Of a stretch of DNA of 64,000 nt, positions 1 through 7,445 are shown one piece after another. Every line of letters begins with the position of its first letter. Within the stretch, counting starts at the first letter, position 1. Both the position numbers and the translations under genes were made by a program. This stretch comes from CAYILR01 sp964364175 (GTDB taxonomy: Bacteria > Bdellovibrionota > UBA1018). Location: assembly GCA_964364175.1 (NCBI GenBank), contig CAYILR010000016.1, forward strand, positions 14,725 through 78,724, in the 5' to 3' direction. The notes beneath the pieces were generated by a model. The model saw only the letters and a list, made by a program, of their open reading frames with translations. It had not been told where the DNA came from and ran no database searches.

Positions 1-738
1 CGGACCGACGGAATCAACTCAGCAGCACCGAACGAACGGGATCTGGGGGTTTTCTTTTACTGGGCGCCTGCAGAAATCCGAAAGCGCTTCAAAATGCTCG
101 TCGACAAGGGCCTCAAAGGAACTGGCGACTACGGAGTCGTGGGTGCCGGGGTTTACAACGGACAAAGCGCCAATCGACCCGAGGGCAACAACAATCTCCA
201 CAAAGTCGTTCGTGTCACCTATCCCTGGGAACTGCCGAGTGGCCAGTTTTTTGAAACCAGCATTCAAGGCTATACGGGACTATTCACGGTTCAAAACAAA
301 ACTACGGGAATCTCCGGTAAAGACACCTCCACCGACCAGCGAGCTGCTGCTAGTTTTATTTGGTACCCACAGCCTCTGGGATTTCAGGCGGAGTGGAACG
401 TCGGAAAAGGACCCAAGTACATGGGGGCTACCCACTCGATTGGATCGGCCAATCTCCAGGGCGGTTATCTTCAGGCGATGTACAAAATCGATGTACGCAA
501 TCAGTCTCTGACTCCCTTCACTCGTTGGCAGTACTTCGCGGGTGGCAAGAAACAAGAACTCGATGCACGCGCCTACCGAGTCCGCGATGTGGAAGTCGGC
601 GTAGAGTGGCAACCCTTCCCTGCCCTCGAGTTCACCGCAGACTACACGATTTCGGACCGACGCATGGCGGATGCAACCCAACAGTCCAATAACCAAAAGG
701 GATCATTGTTGCGACTGCAGGCTCAGTTTAATTATTGA
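1..738 (+). CDS. Outer-membrane porin, phosphate-selective OprP/OprO-like (5' end outside window)
   Basis: The reading frame is open from base 1, so this is the C-terminal 245 residues of a longer gene. The visible part has alternating hydrophobic and aromatic strands and turns rich in Gly and Asn. It ends in Leu-Gln-Ala-Gln-Phe-Asn-Tyr, the C-terminal aromatic that beta-barrel proteins use for BAM recognition. The segment with GVFFYWAP followed by GAGVYNG resembles the central part of the OprP/OprO and FmdC porin families. It should form a channel in the outer membrane. The substrate cannot be read from this fragment, and phosphate is only the family's best-known cargo. The downstream CPBP-like gene starts 35 bases after the stop. 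Confidence 0.7.
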   Translation, partial: RTDGINSAAPNERDLGVFFYWAPAEIRKRFKMLVDKGLKGTGDYGVVGAGVYNGQSANRPEGNNNLHKVVRVTYPWELPSGQFFETSIQGYTGLFTVQNKTTGISGKDTSTDQRAAASFIWYPQPLGFQAEWNVGKGPKYMGATHSIGSANLQGGYLQAMYKIDVRNQSLTPFTRWQYFAGGKKQELDARAYRVRDVEVGVEWQPFPALEFTADYTISDRRMADATQQSNNQKGSLLRLQAQFNY

Positions 739-773
739 ACTCAAGAGTGGTTAAGGGCATTTTAGAGGATGAA

Positions 774-1544
774 ATGTTAGCCAGAATATTCTTCATTCTG
801 CTCTGGATCAGTTTGTTTTTGGATGCTCGCCCTGCATCGGCAAAACCCGCTCCTGTAGTGTCTGGCGTGTTGAGTATTGTGCCTGGCTTAGGACAAGTTG
901 CAAACGGAAACTACCTGGAAGGTTTAGGTTATTTCAGCGTTTCTGTGGGCGGGATTCTTATTCCAAATAAATTTACACAGCACATAGGGCTTCAAACCTA
1001 TCTCTACCAATACTATGACGCTTGGAGGGACGCTGGTGGAAAACCATCACAAGAACAAAATTGGTTTCAGAATTACATCGGCACTTACAATCCCTTGAAT
1101 GCGATTGATTGGATAGGCACTCCGGCCTTGGGTATTGTAGCAGTTGCTGAAGGAGGCAATAGGCCAATGCATTCTCGTCTGTCTGAATCCATTATTTTTG
1201 GGACATTTTCGGGTTGGGGTGAGGAGGCGTTTTTTAGGGGATTTTTGTTTCCTGTGCTTTCGTTTGGTTCAAATAGTTTTTGGATGAAGTCGGTAGGTGC
1301 GCTCACCTCAAGTGTTCTTTTTTCTCTTGTGAATAAGGGAATTGGAACTTTTAGCGTGATTGAAGTTGCACAGGGTTTGCTTTTTTGTACTCAGACTCAC
1401 ATCAATAACTACAATTTAAGAAAAAGCATGTTTACTCATGCTTGGTGGAACATTATTGCAGATATTAAAAATGGAAGTCGCGTGGGTGGTGTAGCGATTC
1501 CTGATACATACCGATTAGGATTAGGATACAATTTTGTATTTTAA
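774..1544 (+). CDS. CPBP-like membrane protease-family protein with a degenerate active site
   Basis: A 256-residue protein beginning with a hydrophobic export segment (about residues 3-23). The ATG at 774 is chosen because AGAGGAT lies 4 bases upstream; an in-frame TTG at 735 has no such site. Residues about 30-60 (PGLGQVANGNY and following) resemble DUF5683-type small membrane modules. Residues 149-156 read GEEAFFRG, the EExxxR motif of CPBP (CAAX protease and bacteriocin-processing) proteins, and H222-x3-N226 fits the last family motif. The middle FxxxH motif is FSLVN at 183-187, so the expected His is replaced by Asn. CPBP enzymes are intramembrane metalloproteases; loss of one ligand suggests altered or lost activity. 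Target unknown. Confidence 0.6.
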   Translation: MLARIFFILLWISLFLDARPASAKPAPVVSGVLSIVPGLGQVANGNYLEGLGYFSVSVGGILIPNKFTQHIGLQTYLYQYYDAWRDAGGKPSQEQNWFQNYIGTYNPLNAIDWIGTPALGIVAVAEGGNRPMHSRLSESIIFGTFSGWGEEAFFRGFLFPVLSFGSNSFWMKSVGALTSSVLFSLVNKGIGTFSVIEVAQGLLFCTQTHINNYNLRKSMFTHAWWNIIADIKNGSRVGGVAIPDTYRLGLGYNFVF

Positions 1545-1560
1545 AATTTGACCGGGAAAA

Positions 1561-1720
1561 TGGTGGCTCCGGAGAGAATCGGCCTGCGCCATCTCGCTCC
1601 TGCTCGAAGGCTTGGCATGGACAATTTTCTAAGTCGCACTTCGTGTGCGACTTGCTGTGTCCGACTCCTTTGGAGTCCGCCACGGCCGAAAATTCTCGTT
1701 CGATTCTCTCCGGAGCCACC
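1561..1720. repeat. Palindromic element built from copies of the tRNA-Leu 3' end
   Basis: Bases 1562-1581 (GGTGGCTCCGG and following) are the exact reverse complement of 1701-1720, giving 20-bp arms around about 119 bases. The arm sequence equals the last part of the T arm, acceptor strand and CCA of the adjacent tRNA-Leu. Bases 1561-1581 are also a 21-bp direct repeat of 1769-1789 inside the tRNA. Inner hairpins are visible (AGTCGCAC/GTGCGACT at about 1632-1652 and GACTCC/GGAGTC at about 1663-1678). With the tRNA and its terminator this fills the 348-base gap between the CPBP-like gene and ldcA; I see no protein gene there. Confidence 0.75.
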
Positions 1721-1768
1721 AAATAAAAAAGCCGCGGGACTTTCGTCCCTGCGGCGGTTTTTTTTATT
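1721..1768 (-). terminator. Intrinsic terminator of tRNA-Leu
   Basis: On the minus strand, 1755-1731 folds as GCCGCAGGGAC, loop GAAA, GTCCCGCGGC, followed by TTTTTTATTT. It begins about 13 bases after the tRNA CCA. It is symmetric enough to stop transcription from the other side too, because the plus strand also has a T-run after the stem. The flanking A/T runs and tRNA-end copies extend the symmetry to 1699-1791 (see findings). Confidence 0.85.
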
Positions 1769-1855
1769 TGGTGGCTCCGGAGAGAATCGAACTCTCACAC
1801 CCTTGCGAATACCAGATTTTGAGTCTGGCGCGTCTACCAATTCCGCCACAGAGCC
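1769..1855 (-). tRNA. tRNA-Leu, anticodon CAA
   Basis: The minus strand folds as a class II tRNA of 87 nt: acceptor GGCTCTG with CGGAGCC (one T-G pair), discriminator A and encoded CCA (1771-1769). The anticodon stem is CCAGA/TCTGG with loop CTCAAAA, giving anticodon CAA, which reads the leucine codon TTG. A long variable arm (TATTCGCAAGGGTGT region) supports leucine. The T arm is GAGAG TTCGATT CTCTC. The last 20-plus bases recur at 1561-1581 and 1699-1720. Confidence 0.95.
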
Positions 1856-1892
1856 ACTTCATAGATTAATCATGGTAGAGGGGCTTCATACC

Positions 1893-2864
1893 TCAGACGC
1901 CACTGAGGGTCAATAATCCTTGTGGGGAAATCACCGCATCGCCCCCCCACGGCATGCATCGCAAACCGGAATCGCCATGCCCCACCTTCAATCCATAGGC
2001 GACGGGAATGCCCAGGCTGTTGCCTCCTGCCCCGAATATCTGCTTCAGCGCAGACTGGGATGACATCATCGCCCGCAACGGACCCATATCTCTGGGTGAC
2101 GGCGCCTTGAGCTTCTGAGTCGTTTTTTTCAGAACAGACGGCACCGTGTCTCGGCAATCCTCAAACGTCCCCAAAACCACAGTCCGAACGCCCTCGAGGG
2201 CTCCCGACTGGACCAGCTGATTCCAAGTTCGATCGATCCGATACCAGGCCTCCGAAACATCCTCTAGAAACAAAATCCCGCCAGCTGCTTTCACTGAATA
2301 GGGCGTACCAGCGAGCGAATTCAAAACCGTTAAATTTCCACCCAACCAAGGACCTTGGACTTTTGCTGCAGGAGGTTTCGTCAGCCACTTCAACTTTTGC
2401 TCAAAGCGATTCCGCCCAGAATGGCAAACCTGCCCCACGAGTTCTCTCCAAAGTCGATCCGGCATGTAAGAAAACGGCCGTCCACCGGGCATGGGGGCAT
2501 GAATTCCGCTCCATCCCCAGCGTGTTCTGACATAATGAAAAATCGCCGTCGCATCCGAGAATCCCAGAAATAATTTCGGAGAACGGGGCTTCCCTTTTTG
2601 CTGAGTCAGGCGATCGAGAATCGGCAGTATGCGTGCAGAACCATATCCACCCCGCGCGCTCCAGATCACATCCAGATCGTCACGCTTGGCATATTCAAAA
2701 AAAGCCTGCGCGCGCTCCTCATCGGTTCCAGCGAAAAATCCGGATTTTTTCTTACATTGAGGATGAATATCTACTAAGAATCCAGCGCTCTTCAGCCGCT
2801 GAACACCCATCCGCAGCTCAACCCAGGGGACAACAGCCGAGGGAGCGACAATGCCGATTCGCAT
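1893..2864 (-). CDS. ldcA: LD-carboxypeptidase, peptidase family S66
   Basis: A 323-residue S66-family enzyme. These enzymes remove the terminal D-Ala from murein tetrapeptides during cell-wall recycling, usually in the cytoplasm. The sequence starts MRIGIVAPSA as in the family, has the RGGYGSARIL segment (71-80) and the nucleophile motif GFSD with Ser103. Glu201 in FLEDVSE and His296 in KVGHGD complete the Ser-Glu-His triad spacing known for LdcA. No signal peptide is visible. The gene ends about 40 bases from the tRNA-Leu 5' end, and an imperfect hairpin (CCTCAG/CTGAGG, 1891-1908) covers its stop. It lies 6 bases downstream of the small membrane-protein gene, so the three minus-strand genes back to engB may be one operon. 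In a predator it could also act on its own or prey-derived muropeptides; that is inference. Confidence 0.88.
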   Translation of the reverse strand: MRIGIVAPSAVVPWVELRMGVQRLKSAGFLVDIHPQCKKKSGFFAGTDEERAQAFFEYAKRDDLDVIWSARGGYGSARILPILDRLTQQKGKPRSPKLFLGFSDATAIFHYVRTRWGWSGIHAPMPGGRPFSYMPDRLWRELVGQVCHSGRNRFEQKLKWLTKPPAAKVQGPWLGGNLTVLNSLAGTPYSVKAAGGILFLEDVSEAWYRIDRTWNQLVQSGALEGVRTVVLGTFEDCRDTVPSVLKKTTQKLKAPSPRDMGPLRAMMSSQSALKQIFGAGGNSLGIPVAYGLKVGHGDSGLRCMPWGGDAVISPQGLLTLSGV

Positions 2865-2870
2865 GAATCC

Positions 2871-3068
2871 TCACCATCCTTGCAAGGTTTGATATTTATG
2901 AATCGCCAAAACCACTCCCGTGACAATGGACCAGCAAAATGTCACCGCCATCAACGAAAGCCCCAACCATCTTTTGACTGACTGAGAGCGCGGAAGCGTC
3001 AGCGCAAACGTCGTGCTCACAATCAAACTCGCTTCCACAGATAGGATAATCATCAGAACTAGATTCAT
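2871..3068 (-). CDS. Small two-helix membrane protein
   Basis: A 65-residue protein with two predicted transmembrane helices, about residues 3-24 and 34-55, separated by a short basic turn (RSQSVKR). There is no recognised domain. Its start overlaps the engB stop by four bases (ATGA type), so translation is probably coupled, and ldcA follows after only 2 bases beyond its stop. The overlap and tight spacing are the best evidence that it is a real gene. Function unknown; it may anchor or regulate something in the envelope. Confidence 0.6.
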   Translation of the reverse strand: MNLVLMIILSVEASLIVSTTFALTLPRSQSVKRWLGLSLMAVTFCWSIVTGVVLAIHKYQTLQGW

Positions 3069-3688
3069 AGCGCCTTTGCCCCAGATTCTAGCGTCCGCTG
3101 GAGTTCGTCAAGACCTTCTTCGGTATGAACTGAAACCCAGTGGATCGGCGCCAGCCCCCAGCCCAGTTCCTTGAGTGCCTTTGCCACTTCGCTTTTGCGT
3201 TTATGTTTGACGGACTGCCCTCTCAGCTCGTCAATTTTGGTCATCACAACGACCGCGCGCTCCCGCCAATCTTGAAAAAAATCCATCATTTCTTCATCCG
3301 CAGAAGTCGGCCCATGCCGAGAATCCAGCAGCAAAACCAGATATTCAATTTTGGGATCCGCATCGAGATAAGATCCAATCAAATCATCCCATTTTTTCTT
3401 CTCGCCCCTGGCGATCTTGGCATAGCCATACCCAGGCAGGTCCACCACGACTCGTTTTAAATTGGGGGCCCAATAGCAATGAATTAGACGAGTTTTACCG
3501 GGTGTTTTACTGACCTGCGCGAGTTTCCCATGATCCAGGAGCGCATTGATGAGCGAACTTTTCCCGACATTCGAACGCCCCACGAAAACACACCGAGCCT
3601 CACCTCGACCCTGAATGAAATCTCCCTTGATCACGGTGGAAAGCTGGGATGCGTTCCCAATCGTCACTAAATGCTCGGAACTTGCCAT
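3065..3688 (-). CDS. engB: Ribosome-assembly GTPase EngB (YihA/YsxC)
   Basis: A 207-residue TRAFAC GTPase. G1 is GRSNVGKSS at residues 37-45, G3 is DLPGYGYAK at about 83-91, and G4 is TKID followed by ELR near residue 150. The family helps late assembly of the large ribosomal subunit and is usually essential. Length and motif order match EngB rather than Era or EngA, which are longer or have two G domains. It is first in a short minus-strand run with the small membrane protein and ldcA. The divergent sigma-54 regulator starts 125 bases away. Confidence 0.93.
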   Translation of the reverse strand: MASSEHLVTIGNASQLSTVIKGDFIQGRGEARCVFVGRSNVGKSSLINALLDHGKLAQVSKTPGKTRLIHCYWAPNLKRVVVDLPGYGYAKIARGEKKKWDDLIGSYLDADPKIEYLVLLLDSRHGPTSADEEMMDFFQDWRERAVVVMTKIDELRGQSVKHKRKSEVAKALKELGWGLAPIHWVSVHTEEGLDELQRTLESGAKAL

Positions 3689-3763
3689 AGCTCAGTTTTG
3701 AACCCTTTCAGCTCAAGAATAAACCATTTGGAACTCAATCGGTAATAAAAGCGGGCAATAGCT

Positions 3764-3779
3764 TGGCCCGGCTCTTGCT
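3764..3779 (+). promoter_or_regulatory. Sigma-54 (-24/-12) promoter
   Basis: TGGCCC, five bases, then TTGCT. This fits the RpoN consensus TGGCAC-N5-TTGCW at every position except one (A to C), with the invariant GG and GC pairs exactly 10 bases apart. The expected start is near 3790, 23 bases before the ATG of the sigma-54 activator gene, leaving room for the Shine-Dalgarno AGAAGGG at about 3795-3801. Confidence 0.75.
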
Positions 3780-3812
3780 CTACTGAGTCACAAGAAAGAA
3801 GGGACTACACAA

Positions 3813-5114
3813 ATGTGGCAACTCAAGATCCAAGATCCGTCGGGGGAAACTCGCATCTGTCATCTGCCCTCCTCGTCTCGCAAATCCATGCATCTCAGCT
3901 TGGGTCGGCAAGATTCGGAGGCGCAAATCCAGTTGAGAGATCCCACGCTCCCGCCGCTTCTCGGAAACCTGAGTCGGGAGAAATCCCAGTCCACGTTTTG
4001 GCTGCAGATGGACGACCATGCGCCCGCTGCAGTTCTGGCGGATATCGAAATACGAAGGGCGCAGATTCCTCCTCTGGTTCGCTGGCGTCTGGGCGAGACA
4101 CAACTCATGATCGAACCCACTCACGATGAACCGCCGGTTCCTTCTTTCCCTCATGGACTCAAGCACTGGAAAACCGACACGTCCCCCGGGCGAGAGGTTT
4201 TGTGGACCGCCAAAAAAGCCGCGGCTACTGAGTTATCGATTTATCTTCGAGGCGAAACCGGCACGGGCAAAGAAGTCCTCTCTCAACTGGTTCACGCCTG
4301 GAGTCCGCGTGCGTCCGGCGCATTTGTTCCTCTTCACTGCAGTGCTTTTGCTGTCTCTCTGGCAGAAAGCGAGCTTTTTGGGCATGTCAAAGGAGCCTTC
4401 ACGGGCGCAAGCCACAATCGTCCGGGCGCGTTGATCCAGGCGCATGGTGGGACGTTATTTTTGGACGAGATCGGGGACCTGTCCTTGGAGATGCAAGTCA
4501 AGCTGCTGCGTTTTTTGGAAAATGGTGAAATTCGCGCAGTCGGCTCAGATCGCACGACTCACGCAAATGTTCGATTGGTTTGCGCAACCCACAGGCCTCT
4601 CGAGACGATGGTAGAAAAAGGTCTTTTTCGCCAAGATCTGTACTACCGACTGGCTTCCATCACTGTCGAAATCCCGCCCCTGCGAACGCGGCTCAAAGAC
4701 GTCGAGTACCTTGCCCAAGAGTTTAGTGCAGAAATGAGGAAAACAATTTCAACGAGCGCTCTTCATCGACTCAAAACCCATTCTTGGCCGGGCAATGTCC
4801 GAGAACTTCGTCATGCCGTCGAGCGTGCTGCCGGACTGGCAGGCCCATGGACTCCGATTTTGACTGAGGAGGCGTTTGATTTCTTGTTTCGGAGTTCATC
4901 CAGAAACCTCCATGCGGCTCATCCTGGAGATGAGCTTGCAGGGCTATTGAGTCTGCGTGAGGTGGAACGAAAAGTGATTTTGCGAGCTCTGAGAATGTCC
5001 GAAGGACACCGAGGAAAAACAGCTCGAATGCTGGGAATTGCGCGAAGCACGCTCTTTGAAAAAATCAAAAAACATCGAATCCAGGGGCCAAAAATAGATT
5101 TTTCTCACAGCTAG
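3813..5114 (+). CDS. Sigma-54-dependent transcriptional activator with FHA-like N-terminus
   Basis: A 433-residue enhancer-binding protein. Residues about 1-105 look beta-rich with an FHA-like pattern (LSLGRQDSEAQIQL, then a late RWRLGETQLMI strand) rather than a receiver domain with its Asp pocket, so the input may be phosphothreonine binding. The AAA+ domain has Walker A GETGTGKE, the sigma-54-contact loop GAFTGA, Walker B GTLFLDEIGDL and the WPGNVREL segment. The C-terminus is a Fis-type helix-turn-helix (GKTARMLGIARSTLFEKIKKH). It opens closed RpoN-polymerase complexes by ATP hydrolysis. A sigma-54 promoter sits directly upstream, which suggests self-activation. The convergent FliL-like gene ends 6 bases after its stop. 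Confidence 0.9.
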   Translation: MWQLKIQDPSGETRICHLPSSSRKSMHLSLGRQDSEAQIQLRDPTLPPLLGNLSREKSQSTFWLQMDDHAPAAVLADIEIRRAQIPPLVRWRLGETQLMIEPTHDEPPVPSFPHGLKHWKTDTSPGREVLWTAKKAAATELSIYLRGETGTGKEVLSQLVHAWSPRASGAFVPLHCSAFAVSLAESELFGHVKGAFTGASHNRPGALIQAHGGTLFLDEIGDLSLEMQVKLLRFLENGEIRAVGSDRTTHANVRLVCATHRPLETMVEKGLFRQDLYYRLASITVEIPPLRTRLKDVEYLAQEFSAEMRKTISTSALHRLKTHSWPGNVRELRHAVERAAGLAGPWTPILTEEAFDFLFRSSSRNLHAAHPGDELAGLLSLREVERKVILRALRMSEGHRGKTARMLGIARSTLFEKIKKHRIQGPKIDFSHS

Positions 5115-5120
5115 GCAAAA

Positions 5121-5840
5121 CTACTCGATTACGAAATTCAGGAATAGCACTTCTCGAATCCGTCCACTCGTGACTTCGGATTGCAAAGACTCGACCATTC
5201 GAGCTTGTAGTGTTTTTTTACCTTCACTCGTCATCAGCTCGTCGGGTTCGGACCCAAAAACCATACTCACGATGCGGTCTTTGACTTTAGGAAGATGAGC
5301 TTTGAGCTCCTCGCAAGGCTCTCGACTATCGCACTCAATGGTGATTTCGAACAAAACATTGGGATCGATGGATCGCGCCTTGAATCGGCGAAAGGGTTTT
5401 TTGAGGGGAATTCGAAAAGGTTCGAGCGTGATCCTCGGCAAAATGCTGGGAACCGGCCTCGGTGAATGCTCCGCATGGTTCGCTACGACTTTTTGTAACT
5501 TGTAATAACTCATTCGCCCCAAAGCGTACAAAATCAACAATGCAAACACAGTGAGGCTCACAATATAGGTATAGGCAGCCTTCCGGGTTTGAGCATCTTC
5601 AGAGTGAATACTTTCAATAGTTTCAGTTACTTGCTTAAATTTTCCGCGTAACTTTTCGGGAGTTTTCTTTAGACTTTCAAAAACACCCTTCAGAATATTT
5701 TTAAGCCCCGTTTTGAGTTGGCTGATGAGTCGGTTGAGCAAAATCTGCGACTTCTTTTGCGGGTGAGCAGGAGATGCTGCCTCGCCAGTTTTTGGTTCAT
5801 TCGTTGCCGTCGTTGCTTTTGGATCAGGATTCTCAGCCAC
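5121..5840 (-). CDS. Orphan FliL-like single-pass membrane protein
   Basis: A 239-residue protein starting with GTG. The first 95 residues are hydrophilic and Lys-rich (cytoplasmic), followed by one transmembrane helix at about 92-112 and a periplasmic domain. The last 80 residues match the FliL pattern: a strand (VLFEITIEC), then a helical DELMTSEGKKTLQARMVESL, and a final strand ending FLNFVIE, like the FviQ end of FliL. FliL surrounds the flagellar stator and affects torque. No flagellar genes are nearby and the N-terminal tail is unusually long, so this may be a paralogue with another partner, for example a gliding or other motor. Two Cys (CDSREPC) could form a disulfide. Confidence 0.6.
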   Translation of the reverse strand: MAENPDPKATTATNEPKTGEAASPAHPQKKSQILLNRLISQLKTGLKNILKGVFESLKKTPEKLRGKFKQVTETIESIHSEDAQTRKAAYTYIVSLTVFALLILYALGRMSYYKLQKVVANHAEHSPRPVPSILPRITLEPFRIPLKKPFRRFKARSIDPNVLFEITIECDSREPCEELKAHLPKVKDRIVSMVFGSEPDELMTSEGKKTLQARMVESLQSEVTSGRIREVLFLNFVIE

Positions 5841-5871
5841 TTTAGACCATTATGTGCTAATTTCTAATCCG

Positions 5872-6888
5872 ATGGAAGCCTTCCTCGAATTTGAAAAACC
5901 GATCGTGAATTTGGAGAAAAAACTCACCGAACTCCGTGAGTTGAATCAATCCGGCGAAACCGATGTGAGCGACGAAATTCGGACGCTCGAAACCAAACTC
6001 CGGACACTGATCGACGAAGTTTTCTCGAAACTGACCCCGTGGCAAAAGGTCCAACTTTCCCGTCATCCCAATCGCCCGTACGCAAAAGACTACATTGATG
6101 CATTGTTTTCGGATTTCATGGAACTGCACGGCGATCGATGTTTTGGTGACGATGCTGCGATTCTTGCGGGTATTGGTGTTTGGGGGGGGGCTGAACCCAT
6201 GCCAGTGATGATCATCGCGCATCAAAAAGGACGAACCACTAAACAAAAAATGGAGAGAAATTTTGGAATGGCCCGCCCCGAGGGGTATCGCAAGGCCGTG
6301 CGGCTGATGCAGCTGGCTCACCGTTGCAAGATGCCCATCGTGACCTTCATCGACACTCCGGGTGCGTTTCCCGGCGCAGACGCTGAGGAGCGCGGCCAAT
6401 CCCAGGCCATCGCCGAAAGCATCCAGTGTATGTTTGGCTTGGATGTACCGGTGATCGCCATCGTCATCGGAGAAGGCGGCTCGGGAGGCGCACTCGCCAT
6501 CGGAGTGGCCGATCATGTGATGATGCAAGAATACAGCACTTATTCGGTGATCTCACCCGAGAGCTGTGCTTCGATTTTGTGGAGTGATTCGAGCCTCGCT
6601 GAAAAAGCGAGCGACAAACTCAAAATGAATCCCAACGAGCTGCTCAAGATGGGCGTCATCGACGAAATCATCCCAGAACCCCACGGCGGAGCTCATCGGG
6701 ATTGGGAAAAAGCTCAAGCTCTGATGAAAAAATCCCTCGAAAAAATTCTGAAACCCCTAATCCTCAAGCAAAAAAAGAAAGTGGCTCGCGCCACGACAAA
6801 AACAAGAATAGAAAAATTTCGCCAGATCGGCGCATTCGCCATCGCGCAAACCCCGCGCGACCCGGACTCGGAGGACGCCTCCACTTGA
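5872..6888 (+). CDS. accA: Acetyl-CoA carboxylase carboxyltransferase, alpha subunit
   Basis: A 338-residue subunit that, with AccD, transfers CO2 from biotin-BCCP to acetyl-CoA in fatty-acid synthesis. Family signatures include LEFEKPI near the N-terminus, HGDRCFGDD, KMERNFGMARPEGYRKA, FIDTPGAFPG, and GEGGSGGALAIG, the oxyanion-hole region. The ATG at 5872 fits the usual start (EAFLEFEKP); a GTG at 5854 would add six residues. Neither has a clear Shine-Dalgarno site. Only 31 bases separate it from the divergent FliL-like start, so the two promoters must overlap. Nine consecutive G at 6182-6190 encode Trp-Gly-Gly-Ala. Its TGA overlaps the TTG start of gmk. Confidence 0.94.
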   Translation: MEAFLEFEKPIVNLEKKLTELRELNQSGETDVSDEIRTLETKLRTLIDEVFSKLTPWQKVQLSRHPNRPYAKDYIDALFSDFMELHGDRCFGDDAAILAGIGVWGGAEPMPVMIIAHQKGRTTKQKMERNFGMARPEGYRKAVRLMQLAHRCKMPIVTFIDTPGAFPGADAEERGQSQAIAESIQCMFGLDVPVIAIVIGEGGSGGALAIGVADHVMMQEYSTYSVISPESCASILWSDSSLAEKASDKLKMNPNELLKMGVIDEIIPEPHGGAHRDWEKAQALMKKSLEKILKPLILKQKKKVARATTKTRIEKFRQIGAFAIAQTPRDPDSEDAST

Positions 6889-7445
6889 GAAAACTCATTG
6901 TGATCTCTGCTCCGTCGGGAGCAGGAAAAACCACGATTTGTGCGCGACTTTTGCGGGATTATCCGCAGATTCGACTTTCTATTTCAAGCACCACCCGCGC
7001 TCCGAGAGGAACTGAACAAAACGGGAAGGAATATTTTTTCCTGAGCATCCCTGAGTTTGAAAAACAAATTCAGAGAGATCGATTTGCTGAGTGGGCGAAA
7101 GTCCATGGCAATTACTATGGAACTTCGCGCGACGTGGTTGAGGAGGCTTTCCAAAAATCACATCCGCTGCTCCTGGATATCGACGTCCAAGGCTCCGCCA
7201 GTCTCCGAAAAGCCTATCCCGACGAGACGGCTCTGATTTTCATCGCTCCGCCGAGCTTGGAAGCACTGGAACAGCGACTTCGTTCTCGTGGCACAGACTC
7301 TGAGGAAACCATCGCGCGCCGAATGTCCGGAGCCAGGGCAGAAATGGCGCGCCAAAACGAATTCGACAAGATCATCGTGAACGACGACCTAGATCGCGCC
7401 TACAACGAGCTCAAAAGATGGCTCAAAGAGGAACATGAAATATAA
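6885..7445 (+). CDS. gmk: Guanylate kinase
   Basis: A 186-residue enzyme phosphorylating GMP to GDP. The P-loop is SAPSGAGKTT just after the start, the GMP-binding region has STTRAPRGTEQNGKEYFFLS, and ILLDIDVQGS-type sequence (LLLDIDVQGSASL) and SRGTDSEETIARRM follow in order. I take the TTG at 6885, which overlaps the accA stop (TTGA) and has GGAGG 11 bases upstream. An ATG at 6702 would add 61 non-family residues inside accA. The gene overlaps rsh by 11 bases. In many proteobacteria rpoZ lies between gmk and the RSH gene; it is not present here. Confidence 0.92.
   Translation: MRKLIVISAPSGAGKTTICARLLRDYPQIRLSISSTTRAPRGTEQNGKEYFFLSIPEFEKQIQRDRFAEWAKVHGNYYGTSRDVVEEAFQKSHPLLLDIDVQGSASLRKAYPDETALIFIAPPSLEALEQRLRSRGTDSEETIARRMSGARAEMARQNEFDKIIVNDDLDRAYNELKRWLKEEHEI

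Noticed and set aside
143..511. Long open frames opposite or shifted within the porin, rsh, tyrS, metH, ettA and clpA genes
   Set aside because: They have no family features, overlap strong genes completely and follow codon-phase bias of those genes; all treated as shadows.
1630..1720. Possible second tRNA on the plus strand ending at 1720 with CCA
   Set aside because: Only the T-arm and acceptor 3' half are tRNA-like. There is no matching D arm or anticodon arm upstream; the bases form other hairpins.
6702..6884. 61-residue N-terminal extension of guanylate kinase
   Set aside because: It is the shifted-frame reading of the accA 3' end, and Gmk begins just before its P-loop in the family.
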